A stretch of 50,530 bases of DNA from Collinsella sp. BA40 (GCF_008014645.1 NZ_VOWY01000015.1:1-50530), one strand, 5' to 3'. Positions 16,763-26,037 are shown, numbered from the stretch's first letter. The notes: generated from the sequence alone by a model not told the origin. Numbers and translations are program-made.

Positions 16763-17224
16763 CTACAGCTTGATGATCTCCATCGATAGCAGCGAGCCCT
16801 GCGACAGCCAGGCGCGCGCCATGGTCGCGCCGTGCTCGGACCGCGGAAAGGTGGGCGAGCCGGGATTCACGAACACCGCGCCGCGCTTCTCTTCGATCAC
16901 CGGAACATGGGAATGCCCGAACACGGCGATGCCCGTGCAATCACGGGGAAGATCGCGACGATAATGAGAAACCGTGAAGGTCACGCCCTCGTATTCGAAA
17001 CGGATCAGGCGCTCCACGCCTGCACCATAATCGAAGAAGTAGTCGTTGTTGCCCAGCACGGCACGTACGGGTGCGATCTGCTGCAAATGCTCGAAATCCA
17101 TCTCGGACGTCATATCGCCCGCGTGGACGATAAGATCCGCGCCCTCGAGCTGGGCCAGGAGCTCTTCAGACAGGTGCCCATGGGTGTCCGATACGATATC
17201 GACGCGGCGTGCGCTGGCGTCCAT
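16763..17224 (-). CDS. YfcE/MJ0936-type metallophosphoesterase
   Basis: Small cytoplasmic calcineurin-like phosphoesterase (153 residues). The family hydrolyses phosphodiesters in vitro; the natural substrate is mostly unknown. All metal-binding blocks are visible in order: [28 protein letters not shown] (where many members have a His-containing block), and FGHSHVP, followed by the family [10 protein letters not shown]. The ATG at 17224 follows GGGAAGCAAG. It lies 23 bases after the start of the LytTR regulator's stop region on the same strand and may be read from that transcript. Confidence 0.92.
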   Translation of the reverse strand: MDASARRVDIVSDTHGHLSEELLAQLEGADLIVHAGDMTSEMDFEHLQQIAPVRAVLGNNDYFFDYGAGVERLIRFEYEGVTFTVSHYRRDLPRDCTGIAVFGHSHVPVIEEKRGAVFVNPGSPTFPRSEHGATMARAWLSQGSLLSMEIIKL

Positions 17225-17247
17225 CTTGCTTCCCTTCTCCCGGCGAC

Positions 17248-17967
17248 CTACAGGTTGAGCGCCTTCTTCAGCGGCACCACGCGGCGACGGGACACGGGGA
17301 TGCGGTCCTCGACGCCCGAGACGCCCAGCTGGATCGCGCCGGACAGCACCGTCTCGACATCCTCCACGTTCGCCAGGTTCACGATATAGCGACGGTGCAC
17401 GCGGAAGAAACCAAACTCGCCGAGCTTGGACTCGAACTGCGCCAACGACGTGGTGGACAGATAGCGGTCGTCTTCGGTAAAGATGCAGGAGTAGTCGTCC
17501 TTGGCCATGATGTAGCGGATCTGGTCAACCGGGATAAGAACCTTGCGGCCGCCCTTCTCCACCGGGATGCGCTCGATGGAGCTCTTACTGCCATCCATCA
17601 TGGGCTTCACGCGCGTGAGGACCTTAGCGATAGCCTGGTCCAGACGCGCCTCCTCGACGGGCTTCATGAGGTAGTCGGTCGCATCGACCTCGAACGCCTC
17701 CACGGCATGGTCACTATAGGCCGTCACAAAAACCACCGCGGGCGGGTTCTTGAGCTTATGCAGGGCCTCGGCGAGCTGCAAGCCCGAAGCGCCCGGCATA
17801 GAGATATCCAGGAACACCACGTCGACGCGATTCTCCATGAGCATTTCAATGGCGGCGCGAACGCTCGAGGCCTCACTGATCGATCCGATTTTGCCTGTCT
17901 GCTCGAGCAGGAATCGCAGCTCGGAACGGGCGGGTGCTTCGTCGTCAACGATCATGGCACGCAGCAT
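17248..17967 (-). CDS. LytTR-family response regulator (pair 1)
   Basis: Cytoplasmic two-component regulator, 239 residues. An N-terminal receiver domain has acidic MIVDDEAP, phospho-acceptor Asp54 in VVFLDISMPG, and the conserved Thr and Lys later (VFVTAYSD, LMKPVEEA). A C-terminal LytTR DNA-binding domain (about 140-239) has the marker blocks YIMAKDDYSCIFT, FFRVHRRYIVNLANV and PVSRRRVVPLKKAL. It follows its histidine kinase (18043) by 75 bases. Its paralogue lies at 22827. Target genes are unknown; in this family they are often adjacent transport or envelope genes. Confidence 0.95.
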   Translation of the reverse strand: MLRAMIVDDEAPARSELRFLLEQTGKIGSISEASSVRAAIEMLMENRVDVVFLDISMPGASGLQLAEALHKLKNPPAVVFVTAYSDHAVEAFEVDATDYLMKPVEEARLDQAIAKVLTRVKPMMDGSKSSIERIPVEKGGRKVLIPVDQIRYIMAKDDYSCIFTEDDRYLSTTSLAQFESKLGEFGFFRVHRRYIVNLANVEDVETVLSGAIQLGVSGVEDRIPVSRRRVVPLKKALNL

Positions 17968-18000
17968 ACAACTATCCCTTTCACTGTTTTAAACCATACA

Positions 18001-18029
18001 GAGTCCCGCGACTTGCGCCCGCGAGACTC
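18001..18029 (-). other. Hairpin between kinase and regulator genes
   Basis: GAGTCCCGCG and CGCGAGACTC pair (one G-T wobble) around a nine-base loop, in the 75-base gap between the kinase stop and the regulator start. No T-tract follows on the minus strand, so full termination is unlikely. It may protect or attenuate the downstream message. Confidence 0.5.
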
Positions 18030-18042
18030 ATATTTTCTTATT

Positions 18043-19422
18043 CTACCCCTTCATGGAGCCTTGCTCGAAGATGCTTTGCTGCAAATCCAGATGCAGCGCG
18101 ATCGTGGTGCCGCAGCCAGGCTGCGACGTCACCTCGACCGTGGATCGAGGCCCGTAGAAGCGCTTGATGCGCTCGGAGATGTTGCGGGTCGCCACACCGG
18201 CTCCCCCGCCCTGCGGCGCAGCGTTGTCCGGCTTGGGCAGCGACTCGTTGAACAGGCGGGCAGCGGTCTCGGCATCCATGCCGGCGCCGTCATCGATCAC
18301 CTTGATGCACAGCGCATCGTCCTTGTCGGGCTGAACGCTCACCGTGATATGCAAGGCGCCCTCGTCCTTCATGGCATGGCGCACGGCGTTCTCGACCAGC
18401 GGCTGGATGATGAACGCCGGGACCGGCGCCTCCTCCACCGATTCGTCGATGTCCATGGTCTCGATGATGCGCTCCTCGCCGAAGCGCGCCTTCTCGAACA
18501 TGAGATAGCGGCGCGTCTGCATGATCTCCCTCGAAACCGGGATCAGGGAGCCGGAATTATCCAACGTCGAGCGGTAGAACGAGGCGAACTCGCGCAGCAG
18601 TTCGCGGGCGCGCAGCGGATCGGTGCGCGTAAGCGACGCGATGGTGTTCAGGGTGTTGAAGAGGAAGTGCGGGTTGATCTGCGCCTGCAGGGCGCGCAGC
18701 TCGGCGCGAGCCGTAAGCTCGTCTTGGCGCTCGAGCTCGTGCGTGGCGAGCTGCGTAGAAATCAACTCGGCAAATCCCGATACCAGGGCATACTGCGTAC
18801 GGTCGATCGCACGCGGCGAGCTGAAGTAGAACTTGAGCGTGCCCACCGACACGCCGCGCACCTTGAGCGGTGCGATGATGCCCGCGGGGACGCGCCAGGG
18901 CTCCCCTTCTTCGCGATGGATGGACGGCGCGTTGGTAAACGACTGCACGAGCCCGTGGTCGAGCGCGTAGCGCGTCGCGGGCGTGTGTATCGACGAGCCC
19001 GTGGGAAACTTATCGGCATAGGAGCCCACGCACGCCAGCACGCGCTCCCGATCGGTCACCGCCACGGTGATCGCATGCGTCTCGGGAAGCAGGCGCCGGC
19101 AGATGGCCTCGGCGCTTTCGGGCGTCAGGCCGTCGCGGATGTCCTCGAGCATATCCGAGGCGATGGCAAGCGTTTGCTCCGCGTACTGCGAGCGCAGCGT
19201 ATCGGGATTGATGCACAGGTAGAGAAACATCACCAGCAGGATGCACAGCAGCACGCTGGAGGCCAGCGTGACCAGAACGTCGTGACCGCCCATGAGCTCG
19301 TAGATGAAGTACAGCAGCAGCAGCGACGCGCAGGCAACGGCGAGCGCGCTGAAGAACGGGGTGAGCCGCACCGTCGATGACGCCCCTTCTACGCGGGCGA
19401 TTCTCTCTTTGTTTGCTTTCAT
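18043..19422 (-). CDS. LytS/YehU-type sensor histidine kinase (pair 1)
   Basis: Membrane histidine kinase, 459 residues. Two N-terminal helices (about 25-41 and 48-70) are followed by a GAF-like sensory region (about 80-215). The His_kinase block reads LRALQAQINPHFLFNTLNT with the phospho-accepting His252. A C-terminal ATPase domain has the N box QPLVENAVRHAM, DDGAGMD and a glycine-rich GGGAGVATRN. The start at 19422 overlaps the glycosyltransferase stop by four bases (ATGA), so the two are translationally coupled. It partners with the LytTR regulator at 17248. Confidence 0.94.
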   Translation of the reverse strand: MKANKERIARVEGASSTVRLTPFFSALAVACASLLLLYFIYELMGGHDVLVTLASSVLLCILLVMFLYLCINPDTLRSQYAEQTLAIASDMLEDIRDGLTPESAEAICRRLLPETHAITVAVTDRERVLACVGSYADKFPTGSSIHTPATRYALDHGLVQSFTNAPSIHREEGEPWRVPAGIIAPLKVRGVSVGTLKFYFSSPRAIDRTQYALVSGFAELISTQLATHELERQDELTARAELRALQAQINPHFLFNTLNTIASLTRTDPLRARELLREFASFYRSTLDNSGSLIPVSREIMQTRRYLMFEKARFGEERIIETMDIDESVEEAPVPAFIIQPLVENAVRHAMKDEGALHITVSVQPDKDDALCIKVIDDGAGMDAETAARLFNESLPKPDNAAPQGGGAGVATRNISERIKRFYGPRSTVEVTSQPGCGTTIALHLDLQQSIFEQGSMKG

Positions 19423-20603
19423 GCATGCTCCAACAGGTCGGCCAAGATGGGATCGTTCCACAACCCATCCATGATACTCGGCCAAAAGCTTTGGAACTTC
19501 AGATATCTGCCAGCGTTATCGCATGCGTAGCGCTCGGCTTCCTCGCACCCCGAGCGCCAGATGCGCCAATATCCCACATGATCGCTCGAAACGAGCATCC
19601 GCACGAACGACGTGCGGCGCACGCGCTCGTCCAGCTCATGCGATATCCACGGTCCTGGATACGGCATGAGCGACTCGGGCGTGACCAGGCAGTACTCCTT
19701 TTGGCGCGAAGCAAACGACAGCTTGGCGCGCTCGTAATACCAACGGTAGACGTTTTGCATGAAGCGCGTGCTTCGCTCGCCGCGATCGGGCGGCAGATGC
19801 TTCACGGCCCAGGTGTTATCGAACCATACGTCGTAACCCTGCAGACGCATATTGAACAGGTAATCCAGGTCCTCGCCGCGCGTGATGAACGGATCGAAGG
19901 CCACGCGCCGAAACGCGCGCGCATGCAGGGCGAAGCAACCGCCGCACACGTAGTTCGAACGCGAGATGCGCGTCCCGGCCAGAGCCTTCTCCATCCACCT
20001 GTTAAACTCCAGCCGCTTGGTCCACCAACGTTGCGACAGGCCCGCGCGAGAGGTGTCGGCCAGCGGCGAGCCGGAGCGATCGTAGAAGTATCCGCTCTTA
20101 GCCAGGATCGGCAATCGCTGCCGCGTCTCGTTTCCAAGGGCGTACAGCGCCGTTTCCATAAAATCAGGGCCCAAGACGACCTCGTCGTCGTCCAAAAACA
20201 CCACGGCGTCGTGGCCCAGGATGGCCGCCGCTGCCAAGCCCATGTTGCGAATGGCGCCGTACCCGCGCAGCGAGACGCCCTCGCCGGGGGCATGGGGCGC
20301 CAGCTCGGTCACGCGTTCCGCGATGCGAGCAGCCTCGATATTCGTTACCAGCGTGATATTCAGAGTCGTATGAGCCGCCAGTATGTGGTCGAGTCGCAAG
20401 CGCACGTCGCGCGTGGCCGAAAGCGGGCACACCACGAGCACGATGATGCGCGGGCAATCGCGCACCTGCTCGAGCGATGCCAGGCAGCGTTCCAGGTCAG
20501 GGTCCTCCGAGAACAGGTCGGTCGTATGGTCATAGGCGCCCGGCGACAAGGTCTCGGCATGGTTCCCCGCCCAGTAGGAGGGAATCACGATAACAGGTCT
20601 CAT
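19419..20603 (-). CDS. GT-A-fold (family 2-like) glycosyltransferase
   Basis: Predicted cytoplasmic glycosyltransferase, 394 residues. The N-terminus MRPVIVIPSYW is a typical GT-A start. The nucleotide-sugar metal motif is VVFLDDDEVV (about residues 157-166), and a later acidic block RGEDLDYLFNMRL fits the catalytic loop of family 2-like enzymes. No transmembrane segment is evident. The start at 20603 follows GGAAGGGGC; the frame stays open upstream only because it shadows the queT-like gene. It overlaps the histidine kinase by four bases. The product glycan is unknown. Confidence 0.85.
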   Translation of the reverse strand: MRPVIVIPSYWAGNHAETLSPGAYDHTTDLFSEDPDLERCLASLEQVRDCPRIIVLVVCPLSATRDVRLRLDHILAAHTTLNITLVTNIEAARIAERVTELAPHAPGEGVSLRGYGAIRNMGLAAAAILGHDAVVFLDDDEVVLGPDFMETALYALGNETRQRLPILAKSGYFYDRSGSPLADTSRAGLSQRWWTKRLEFNRWMEKALAGTRISRSNYVCGGCFALHARAFRRVAFDPFITRGEDLDYLFNMRLQGYDVWFDNTWAVKHLPPDRGERSTRFMQNVYRWYYERAKLSFASRQKEYCLVTPESLMPYPGPWISHELDERVRRTSFVRMLVSSDHVGYWRIWRSGCEEAERYACDNAGRYLKFQSFWPSIMDGLWNDPILADLLEHA

Positions 20604-20704
20604 GCGCTCGCCCCTTCCAAACACGCCGCCAACGCGCTTCGTGGCGCATGGACCGCGCCCGAAGCACCCGCACCGTGAGCGCGCGGTATGCGCGCGTAGT
20701 GGTG

Positions 20705-21286
20705 CTATTTTTCTGTTGTACCCATACTCGCGAGCTCGCGCTTGATGATCGGCGATTTTGCCAAAGACCGCTGGAGCGGGTAGCCCAGCACGTACATGAT
20801 GACAGCCTCGCCCACACCGGTGGCAACCAGACCAAACAGGTACATGGGCAGCCAGGCGCCGTCGAGCGATATCGAGGTGAACGGAATGGTGTAGAAGCCG
20901 ATGCCCTGCAGGAGCAGCGGAAGGTACGCGGGCACGATAAGCGCGTTGGCAAGCACGGGGCCGGCAAGCGCCACGAGCGGACGACGGCGCATCTTCCAGG
21001 TGAACAGGGCGCCGGCGAACGTAGCGAGCGAACCGAACACCACGTCGAGCATGCCCAGCATACCGGTGCCCGACAACACGATGTTGGCGATGTTGGCCAG
21101 CGCGCATCCCAGCGTGAGGCCGGGAACGGCCGCCGGCGTGAACAGCGCCAGGACGCACAGCGCCTCGGAGACGCGGAACTGAACGGGACCCCAGGCCAGG
21201 CTGCCCAAGAACAGCATGGCGATGAGCGTGCAGGCCGCATATGCAGCGGCGATCACGCCCACACGGGCGATGTAATGAGATTTCAT
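20705..21286 (-). CDS. queT: QueT-family ECF transporter substrate-binding protein
   Basis: Integral membrane S-component of an energy-coupling-factor transporter; QueT members are predicted to import queuosine precursors. The 193-residue protein has about five helices, and the hallmark block LGSLAWGPVQFRVSEALCVL near the N-terminus is diagnostic of the family, with LGCALANIAN following. The ECF ATPases and T-component are not nearby, as usual for group II systems. The start at 21286 (MKSHYIA) follows AGAAGGTGG. The 84-base leader contains a hairpin but no convincing preQ1 riboswitch. Confidence 0.9.
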   Translation of the reverse strand: MKSHYIARVGVIAAAYAACTLIAMLFLGSLAWGPVQFRVSEALCVLALFTPAAVPGLTLGCALANIANIVLSGTGMLGMLDVVFGSLATFAGALFTWKMRRRPLVALAGPVLANALIVPAYLPLLLQGIGFYTIPFTSISLDGAWLPMYLFGLVATGVGEAVIMYVLGYPLQRSLAKSPIIKRELASMGTTEK

Positions 21287-21306
21287 GTGGCCACCTTCTA
21301 ACATAA

Positions 21307-21341
21307 CGGAGGGCTTTACTGATTGCCAGCAAAGCCCTCCG
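21307..21341 (-). terminator. Hairpin between MFS and queT genes
   Basis: Perfect 11-bp arms CGGAGGGCTTT and AAAGCCCTCCG around a 13-base loop, 29 bases after the MFS stop and about 20 before the queT-like start. On the minus strand it is followed by TTATGTTAG, a poor T-tract. It could be a terminator for the MFS gene or a leader structure for queT. Confidence 0.55.
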
Positions 21342-21370
21342 CGTTCGAGCAGCCTATGCCAAGGCGAACG

Positions 21371-22627
21371 CTAGGCACGCGCCTTCTGCATGCTGGAGAG
21401 CTTTACTAACATGACAAAGCCCGCGACCAGCAAGATCCCGATGGAAAGCACTCCTAAAGAAGGATCCGCCGTGAGCGATGTCACGATAGATACTAGCAGA
21501 GTGCCCATAACGGAAGCGTAGCGTCCGAAAATATCAAAGAAGCCGTAGTATTCGTTCGCGCGGTCCTTGGGGATGAGCTTGCCGAAGTAGCTGCGCGACA
21601 GCGCCTGCACGCCGCCCTGGAACATGCCCACCAACACCGCGAGCAGCCAGAACTCGGCGGCGGACTTCAGGAAGAAGGCGGCGAAGAGCACGATGCCCAT
21701 GTAGGCGGCCACGGCCACCGTGATCATGCGCAGGGTCCCGAACCTGCCCGCCAAGCGACCGTAGATGACGGCCGAGGGGAAGGCCACGAACTGCGTGACC
21801 AGCAACGCCAGCACCAGCTGGGTCGAATCGATGCCCAACGCGGCTCCGTAGCTGGTGGCCATCGAGATAACCGTGTGGACGCCGTCGATATAGAAGAAGA
21901 ACGCGATGAGGAAGACGAGCAGCACGCGGTCGTGCGCGATGCTCTTGCACGTCTCCAGCAGGCCGCCGAACGTCTTGGCGATGTTATGCATCACGCCCGC
22001 GGCACCGTGCTCGCGCTCCTTGCCGAAGCGCTGCCGGTAGGTGCGTAGGAGCGGAATGGTGAACGCCAGCCACCAGAGACCGGTGATGATAAACGTGATG
22101 CGCGTGCAGGTGAGCGTATCGAGGCCCAGCAGGCTCGGGCCGCCGAAGATCAACGCGATGCAGGCGATGAACGGGATGGTGGAGCCGACATAGCCCCAGG
22201 CGAAGCCGGACGACGACACCGCATCCATGCGCTCGTCGGTGGTGACGTCGGGCAGCATGGCATCATAGAAGGTCATCGACGAGTTGAGGCCGATGGTGCA
22301 CAGCACGTAGACCACCAAGAACGCCATGGCGCTCATGGGGATGGCCTGCGCCAGGCATAGGACCACGCCGGTAAGGAAGAAGCCCAGGAAGAACTTGATC
22401 TTGTTGCCCGCGTAATCCGCCAGGGAGCCCAAGATCGGCATGAGCATGGCCACCGCCAGGGATGCCACGGTCTGCGCGTTGGCCCAGGCCGTCACCAGGT
22501 CCGCAGAGCTCCCCCCCGTATTGATGGCGTTGAAGTAGATGGGGACCACCGAGGTGTTGAGCAGGACGAGAGCCGAATTGCCCACGTCGTACATGACCCA
22601 GTTCCGCTCCATCTTGGTGTATTTCAT
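21371..22627 (-). CDS. MFS transporter, UMF1 family
   Basis: Twelve-helix major-facilitator carrier of the UMF1/Atg22-like group, 418 residues. The N-terminus ERNWVMYDVGNSALVLLN matches the family block (W-x-x-YD-x-xNSA). Other family segments include GSLADYAGNKIKFFLGFF between helices 2 and 3 and the C-terminal-half motif GGVQALSRSYFGKLIPKDR. The substrate is unknown. ATG at 22627 follows GAGGGGAGCC. It lies between the two LytS/LytTR pairs, transcribed in the same direction, and is a candidate target of either. Confidence 0.92.
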   Translation of the reverse strand: MKYTKMERNWVMYDVGNSALVLLNTSVVPIYFNAINTGGSSADLVTAWANAQTVASLAVAMLMPILGSLADYAGNKIKFFLGFFLTGVVLCLAQAIPMSAMAFLVVYVLCTIGLNSSMTFYDAMLPDVTTDERMDAVSSSGFAWGYVGSTIPFIACIALIFGGPSLLGLDTLTCTRITFIITGLWWLAFTIPLLRTYRQRFGKEREHGAAGVMHNIAKTFGGLLETCKSIAHDRVLLVFLIAFFFYIDGVHTVISMATSYGAALGIDSTQLVLALLVTQFVAFPSAVIYGRLAGRFGTLRMITVAVAAYMGIVLFAAFFLKSAAEFWLLAVLVGMFQGGVQALSRSYFGKLIPKDRANEYYGFFDIFGRYASVMGTLLVSIVTSLTADPSLGVLSIGILLVAGFVMLVKLSSMQKARA

Positions 22628-22826
22628 ATCTGGCTCCCCTCGGTGATAGATATCGCCTTATGGTAGTGCAGCGCTGCATGGTCGCGCATCAGGATTCGGT
22701 AAGCGAGTCGCCACCACGCACCGCGCCCGACTCCGCCCCGCGCCTTTCTGCGGCTCGGCACCGCCGCCCGGAAACCCCCAGGGCGCAGCGCCGACGCGCC
22801 CCGCCGGGGTGCCCGCACGCAGCGCA

Positions 22827-23564
22827 TTATGACAGGCCCAGCCGCTCCTTGACCTCCGCGGTGCGGCGGCGCGATACGGGCACCGTGGCGCCCACGCGCT
22901 CGACCTTGAGCTCGAGCAAGCCCGAACGCGACACCTCGACGTCGTGGACGTCGTCGAGGTTCACCAGGTAGCTGCGGTGCACGCGCAGAAAACCCTGCGA
23001 CGCCAGCCGGCGCTCGAGCGAGGAGATCGACTCGTTGACCAGATAGCTGCCAGCCGCCGTGACCACGCTGGAGTAGTCGGCCTTTGCCTCGATGTAGACG
23101 ATGTCGGATACGGGGATGAAGGCGCGCTTGCCCCCTCGCTCCACCGACAAACGCATGACGCGCTCCGCACGGGGCGCCGGCCCGCGCGCCGCCATAGCGG
23201 TGGAAACCTTATCCAGCGCCTTCTCGAGGCGCCCCGTCTCGACGGGCTTAAGAACGTAGTCCACCGCATCGAGTTCGAACGCCGACGCCGCGTATTCGGC
23301 GAACGCCGTCACGAACACCACGACGGGCGGGGTCTTGAGGTTCGATAGCGTCTCGGCCAGCTTGATACCGCTCGTGCCGGGCATTTGGATATCCAGGAAC
23401 AACACGTCGGGGCGGCTCGCCAGGATGCGCTCGACCGCCTCGGTGGCGCCGCCCGCCTCGAAAATCGTGCCGATGCGCTCGTCCTGGCTCAACAGGTAGC
23501 GCAGCTCGGCGCGGATGGGCGGCTCGTCGTCCACGATCAACACGTTCCACTGATCACTCATCAT
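22827..23564 (-). CDS. LytTR-family response regulator (pair 2)
   Basis: About 245 residues, paralogous to the regulator at 17248. The receiver domain has NVLIVDDEPP, the phospho-acceptor Asp in VLFLDIQMPG, VFVTAFAEYA and VLKPVETG. The LytTR domain has YIEAKADYSSVVT, FLRVHRSYLVNLDDV and PVSRRRTAEVKERL. Two adjacent ATG codons (23564, 23561) follow GGAAGGGA; either can be the start. It begins 21 bases after its kinase, so the two are surely cotranscribed. The 199 bases downstream hold no clear gene. Confidence 0.95.
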   Translation of the reverse strand: MMSDQWNVLIVDDEPPIRAELRYLLSQDERIGTIFEAGGATEAVERILASRPDVLFLDIQMPGTSGIKLAETLSNLKTPPVVVFVTAFAEYAASAFELDAVDYVLKPVETGRLEKALDKVSTAMAARGPAPRAERVMRLSVERGGKRAFIPVSDIVYIEAKADYSSVVTAAGSYLVNESISSLERRLASQGFLRVHRSYLVNLDDVHDVEVSRSGLLELKVERVGATVPVSRRRTAEVKERLGLS

Positions 23565-23585
23565 CGATTCCCTTCCGTACAAGCT

Positions 23586-25007
23586 CTACGATGCGCTCGA
23601 GGGCAGCAGCGTGCCCGTCGGTGCGGGCTCGTGGGGCTCGCCCAGAAGCCGCACGGTAATGGTGGTTCCCACGCCTTCAGTCGACTCGACCGCGATGCCG
23701 GATTCGTCGCCGAAGAAGAAATGGATGCGCATAAGCACGTTGCAGAGCGCCAGGCCGCACCCGCGTTTGATGGAGCCGTCGGCCGTAACGGTGGCGGGCT
23801 CGGCGGGGCGCGCGGCGTCGGGCGGGTCGAACAGGTGCGCGCGCACCTGCTCGCTCATGCCGATGCCGTCGTCGGCCACCACGATCTCGGCTCCGTTCGC
23901 GATGGTACGCGCGCGCAGGTGGATGGTGAGGGGATCGGTCTCGCGCATCGCATGCTTGATGCAGTTCTCAAGCAGCGGCTGCAGGATAAACGGCGGCACC
24001 CTGCAAGAGCCCATACCGTCCTCGATTTGCGCGACGACGCGCAAACGGCCGTCGCCATAGCGCGCCTGCATGAGGTTGATATAGCGAATACCCTGCTCCA
24101 GCTCGCGCTCGAGGGTCGTAAGCGACTCGGAATCCGAAAGCGTCTGGCGATAGTAGTTGGAGAAGTCGATAAGCAGCGAGCGCGCCTTCTCGGGCTCGGT
24201 GCGCACGAGCGACACGATGGTGCCGATGGTGTTGAAGAGGAAGTGCGGGTCCACCTGGGACTGCAGTGCGCGAAGCTCCACACGCGCCGAGACCTCCTCT
24301 TGGCGCTCGAGCTCGAAGCTCGCCAGCTGCGTCGAGATCAGGTCGGCAAAGCCCGTGGCCAGCGCCGTCTGACGCGTATCGATATTGCCGAAACGCGGAT
24401 AGTACAGCTCGAGCGTGCCCACGCAGCGACCGCGCACGGTCAGCGGCGCCACGATGCCGGCGCGCATGCGGGGAAAGAACTCCAGTCCGCGCGTATCGCT
24501 CGCATCGCGCGAAAACACGCTCATGACCTGGGTCTCGATAACGCTGAGCGTGGTCTCGAGTACCACGGGCTGGCCCGTGGGATAGCGTTCGCAGCCTTCT
24601 CCCCAGCTCGCCAGCACCTCGCGACCGTTGGTGATGCACATGGCCGACGCCAGGGTCTCGGGCAGGATGATCTGGCAGGCGCCCAACGCGGCGTCGGGCG
24701 TCATGCCGTTGCGCGTATGGACGAAGATCTTCGATGCGATGGACAAGGTGCGGTCCGTAGCGCTGGATGTAAGGTCATCGGGAACAACGAACACGTAGCT
24801 GAAAAAGAAGCACAGCATAACGAGGCCGGCGATGGTGACCACCGCCGGCACGGGATTCATGTTGGCCGTGAGGTCCCACACCAACAGCACGATGAGGAAC
24901 GGCACGCACAGCCCCAGCAAGACGGTGGCTACGCGCTGCGCGTTGCGCAAGGTGCGCGTCATGTTTCGTGCGGCGGACTTATGAAATGCTCGGCGCTGGT
25001 CGCCCAC
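23586..25007 (-). CDS. LytS/YehU-type sensor histidine kinase (pair 2)
   Basis: 473 residues, paralogous to the kinase at 18043 along its whole length. Two N-terminal helices (about 27-45 and 54-75), GAF-like sensory region (about 85-225), phospho-accepting His255 in LRALQSQVDPHFLFNTIGT, and an ATPase domain with LQPLLENCIKHAM and VADDGIGMSE. The start is GTG at 25007, because GGGGAGGA lies five bases upstream; the ATG at 24962 has no binding site and upstream codons lack support. It is paired with the regulator at 22827. Both kinases share the segment IxPETxA and the TLExYY block of the sensor, suggesting related signals. Confidence 0.94.
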   Translation of the reverse strand: MGDQRRAFHKSAARNMTRTLRNAQRVATVLLGLCVPFLIVLLVWDLTANMNPVPAVVTIAGLVMLCFFFSYVFVVPDDLTSSATDRTLSIASKIFVHTRNGMTPDAALGACQIILPETLASAMCITNGREVLASWGEGCERYPTGQPVVLETTLSVIETQVMSVFSRDASDTRGLEFFPRMRAGIVAPLTVRGRCVGTLELYYPRFGNIDTRQTALATGFADLISTQLASFELERQEEVSARVELRALQSQVDPHFLFNTIGTIVSLVRTEPEKARSLLIDFSNYYRQTLSDSESLTTLERELEQGIRYINLMQARYGDGRLRVVAQIEDGMGSCRVPPFILQPLLENCIKHAMRETDPLTIHLRARTIANGAEIVVADDGIGMSEQVRAHLFDPPDAARPAEPATVTADGSIKRGCGLALCNVLMRIHFFFGDESGIAVESTEGVGTTITVRLLGEPHEPAPTGTLLPSSAS

Positions 25008-25122
25008 GGATCCTCCCCTATCCCCTCGTATATATTCGACAGCACGAATCATTGTAGCGAGAGGAGGAGCGGGAGGGGCCAACGCTCCGATGGAAGTCCG
25101 AGGGAACTCGCCAGACGGGCGA

Positions 25123-26037
25123 CTAGTCCTCCTGGTCGCACTCCTCCGACGCATCGAGCGGGCGTCCGGAATAATTCAGATGGCGCGTGACCTCGGCCAT
25201 ATCGACGCCGTCGATGAAGCGCGCGGCCGTGGCACGGTAATCGTCGAGCGCGCGATCGAATACCTCGGGGAAGCTCTCGGTGGATGCGGCGTCCGTGAAG
25301 GGGTTGCGCCAGGCTTTGTGGTCGAGGTTGCCCGCGCGACGCGGCAGCTCGGAGGTAATGGGGTGCGCCAGACCCGCGAGCATGGGGTGCACGCGCGTGG
25401 CAAGCGAGCCCGCGGGCTCGATCGCACGGTAGGCCAGCTTCATATCGGCCACGGCGCCGCCGTACTCGAAGGCGGCCACATCGAGGTCGTAGACCTTCAT
25501 GGCTACATGGCTCATAAGCGCGCCGGCAACCTTGTTGATATGGTCGTCCGTAGCGAGCTCATCGGTGGGCGGATAATCCAACGTGGTGCCCTGCGCGCGC
25601 TTGAGCTGCAGCATGAGGACGTCGAGGTCGCTCTCGATGACCGCGTGCACGGAGCTGCCCATATCCGCAAGATCGGGGTCGGCCTCCATGATGCCCCACT
25701 GCTGCTCGTACACGAACGGATGCGCGTTGCGGTCCAGCACGTAATGCGACAGCAGGCCCAGCGAGAAGGCGCGACCGATACGGGCGTCCTCCTCGTTCAG
25801 ACGGCTCGTACCCTCGCGCAGCACGGCGAACTGCCGCGACATGCGGCTGCGATGCATAACCTGCGCGAGCTCCATGCACGAGCGCATCGAGCGCGTGCGA
25901 AACCTGAAGAAGAACGGATCGGGGCCCTGGTTGGCCAGAAGAAACGCCGCGCGCTCCTCCCCCGATGCGATGAGCCCCTGCGGCAGGCGCTCAATGCTCT
26001 CTTCGCCGAACAAGCGGTGCGTGATCAAGGCGGGCAT
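25123..26037 (-). CDS. Zinc-dependent phospholipase C-like protein
   Basis: 304 residues, resembling the zinc-dependent phospholipase C-like domain family, whose members bind metal through scattered His/Asp. Visible candidate ligands are MPALITHRLFGEE at the N-terminus, SLGLLSHYVLDRNAHPFVYE (about 92-111) and NKVAGALMSHVAMKVYD. No signal peptide is seen, so it is probably cytoplasmic and may not be a secreted lipase; the biochemical role is unproven. ATG at 26037 follows GGAAAGG. It is monocistronic as far as can be seen, with a gap on each side. Confidence 0.8.
   Translation of the reverse strand: MPALITHRLFGEESIERLPQGLIASGEERAAFLLANQGPDPFFFRFRTRSMRSCMELAQVMHRSRMSRQFAVLREGTSRLNEEDARIGRAFSLGLLSHYVLDRNAHPFVYEQQWGIMEADPDLADMGSSVHAVIESDLDVLMLQLKRAQGTTLDYPPTDELATDDHINKVAGALMSHVAMKVYDLDVAAFEYGGAVADMKLAYRAIEPAGSLATRVHPMLAGLAHPITSELPRRAGNLDHKAWRNPFTDAASTESFPEVFDRALDDYRATAARFIDGVDMAEVTRHLNYSGRPLDASEECDQED

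Noticed and set aside
17209-19380. 723-codon antisense frame over the response regulator and kinase
   Set aside because: Composition typical of a frame shadow; the sense-strand genes have full motifs.
21287-21370. preQ1 riboswitch upstream of the QueT-like gene
   Set aside because: The hairpin present has no preQ1 motif and seems to be a terminator or simple leader structure.
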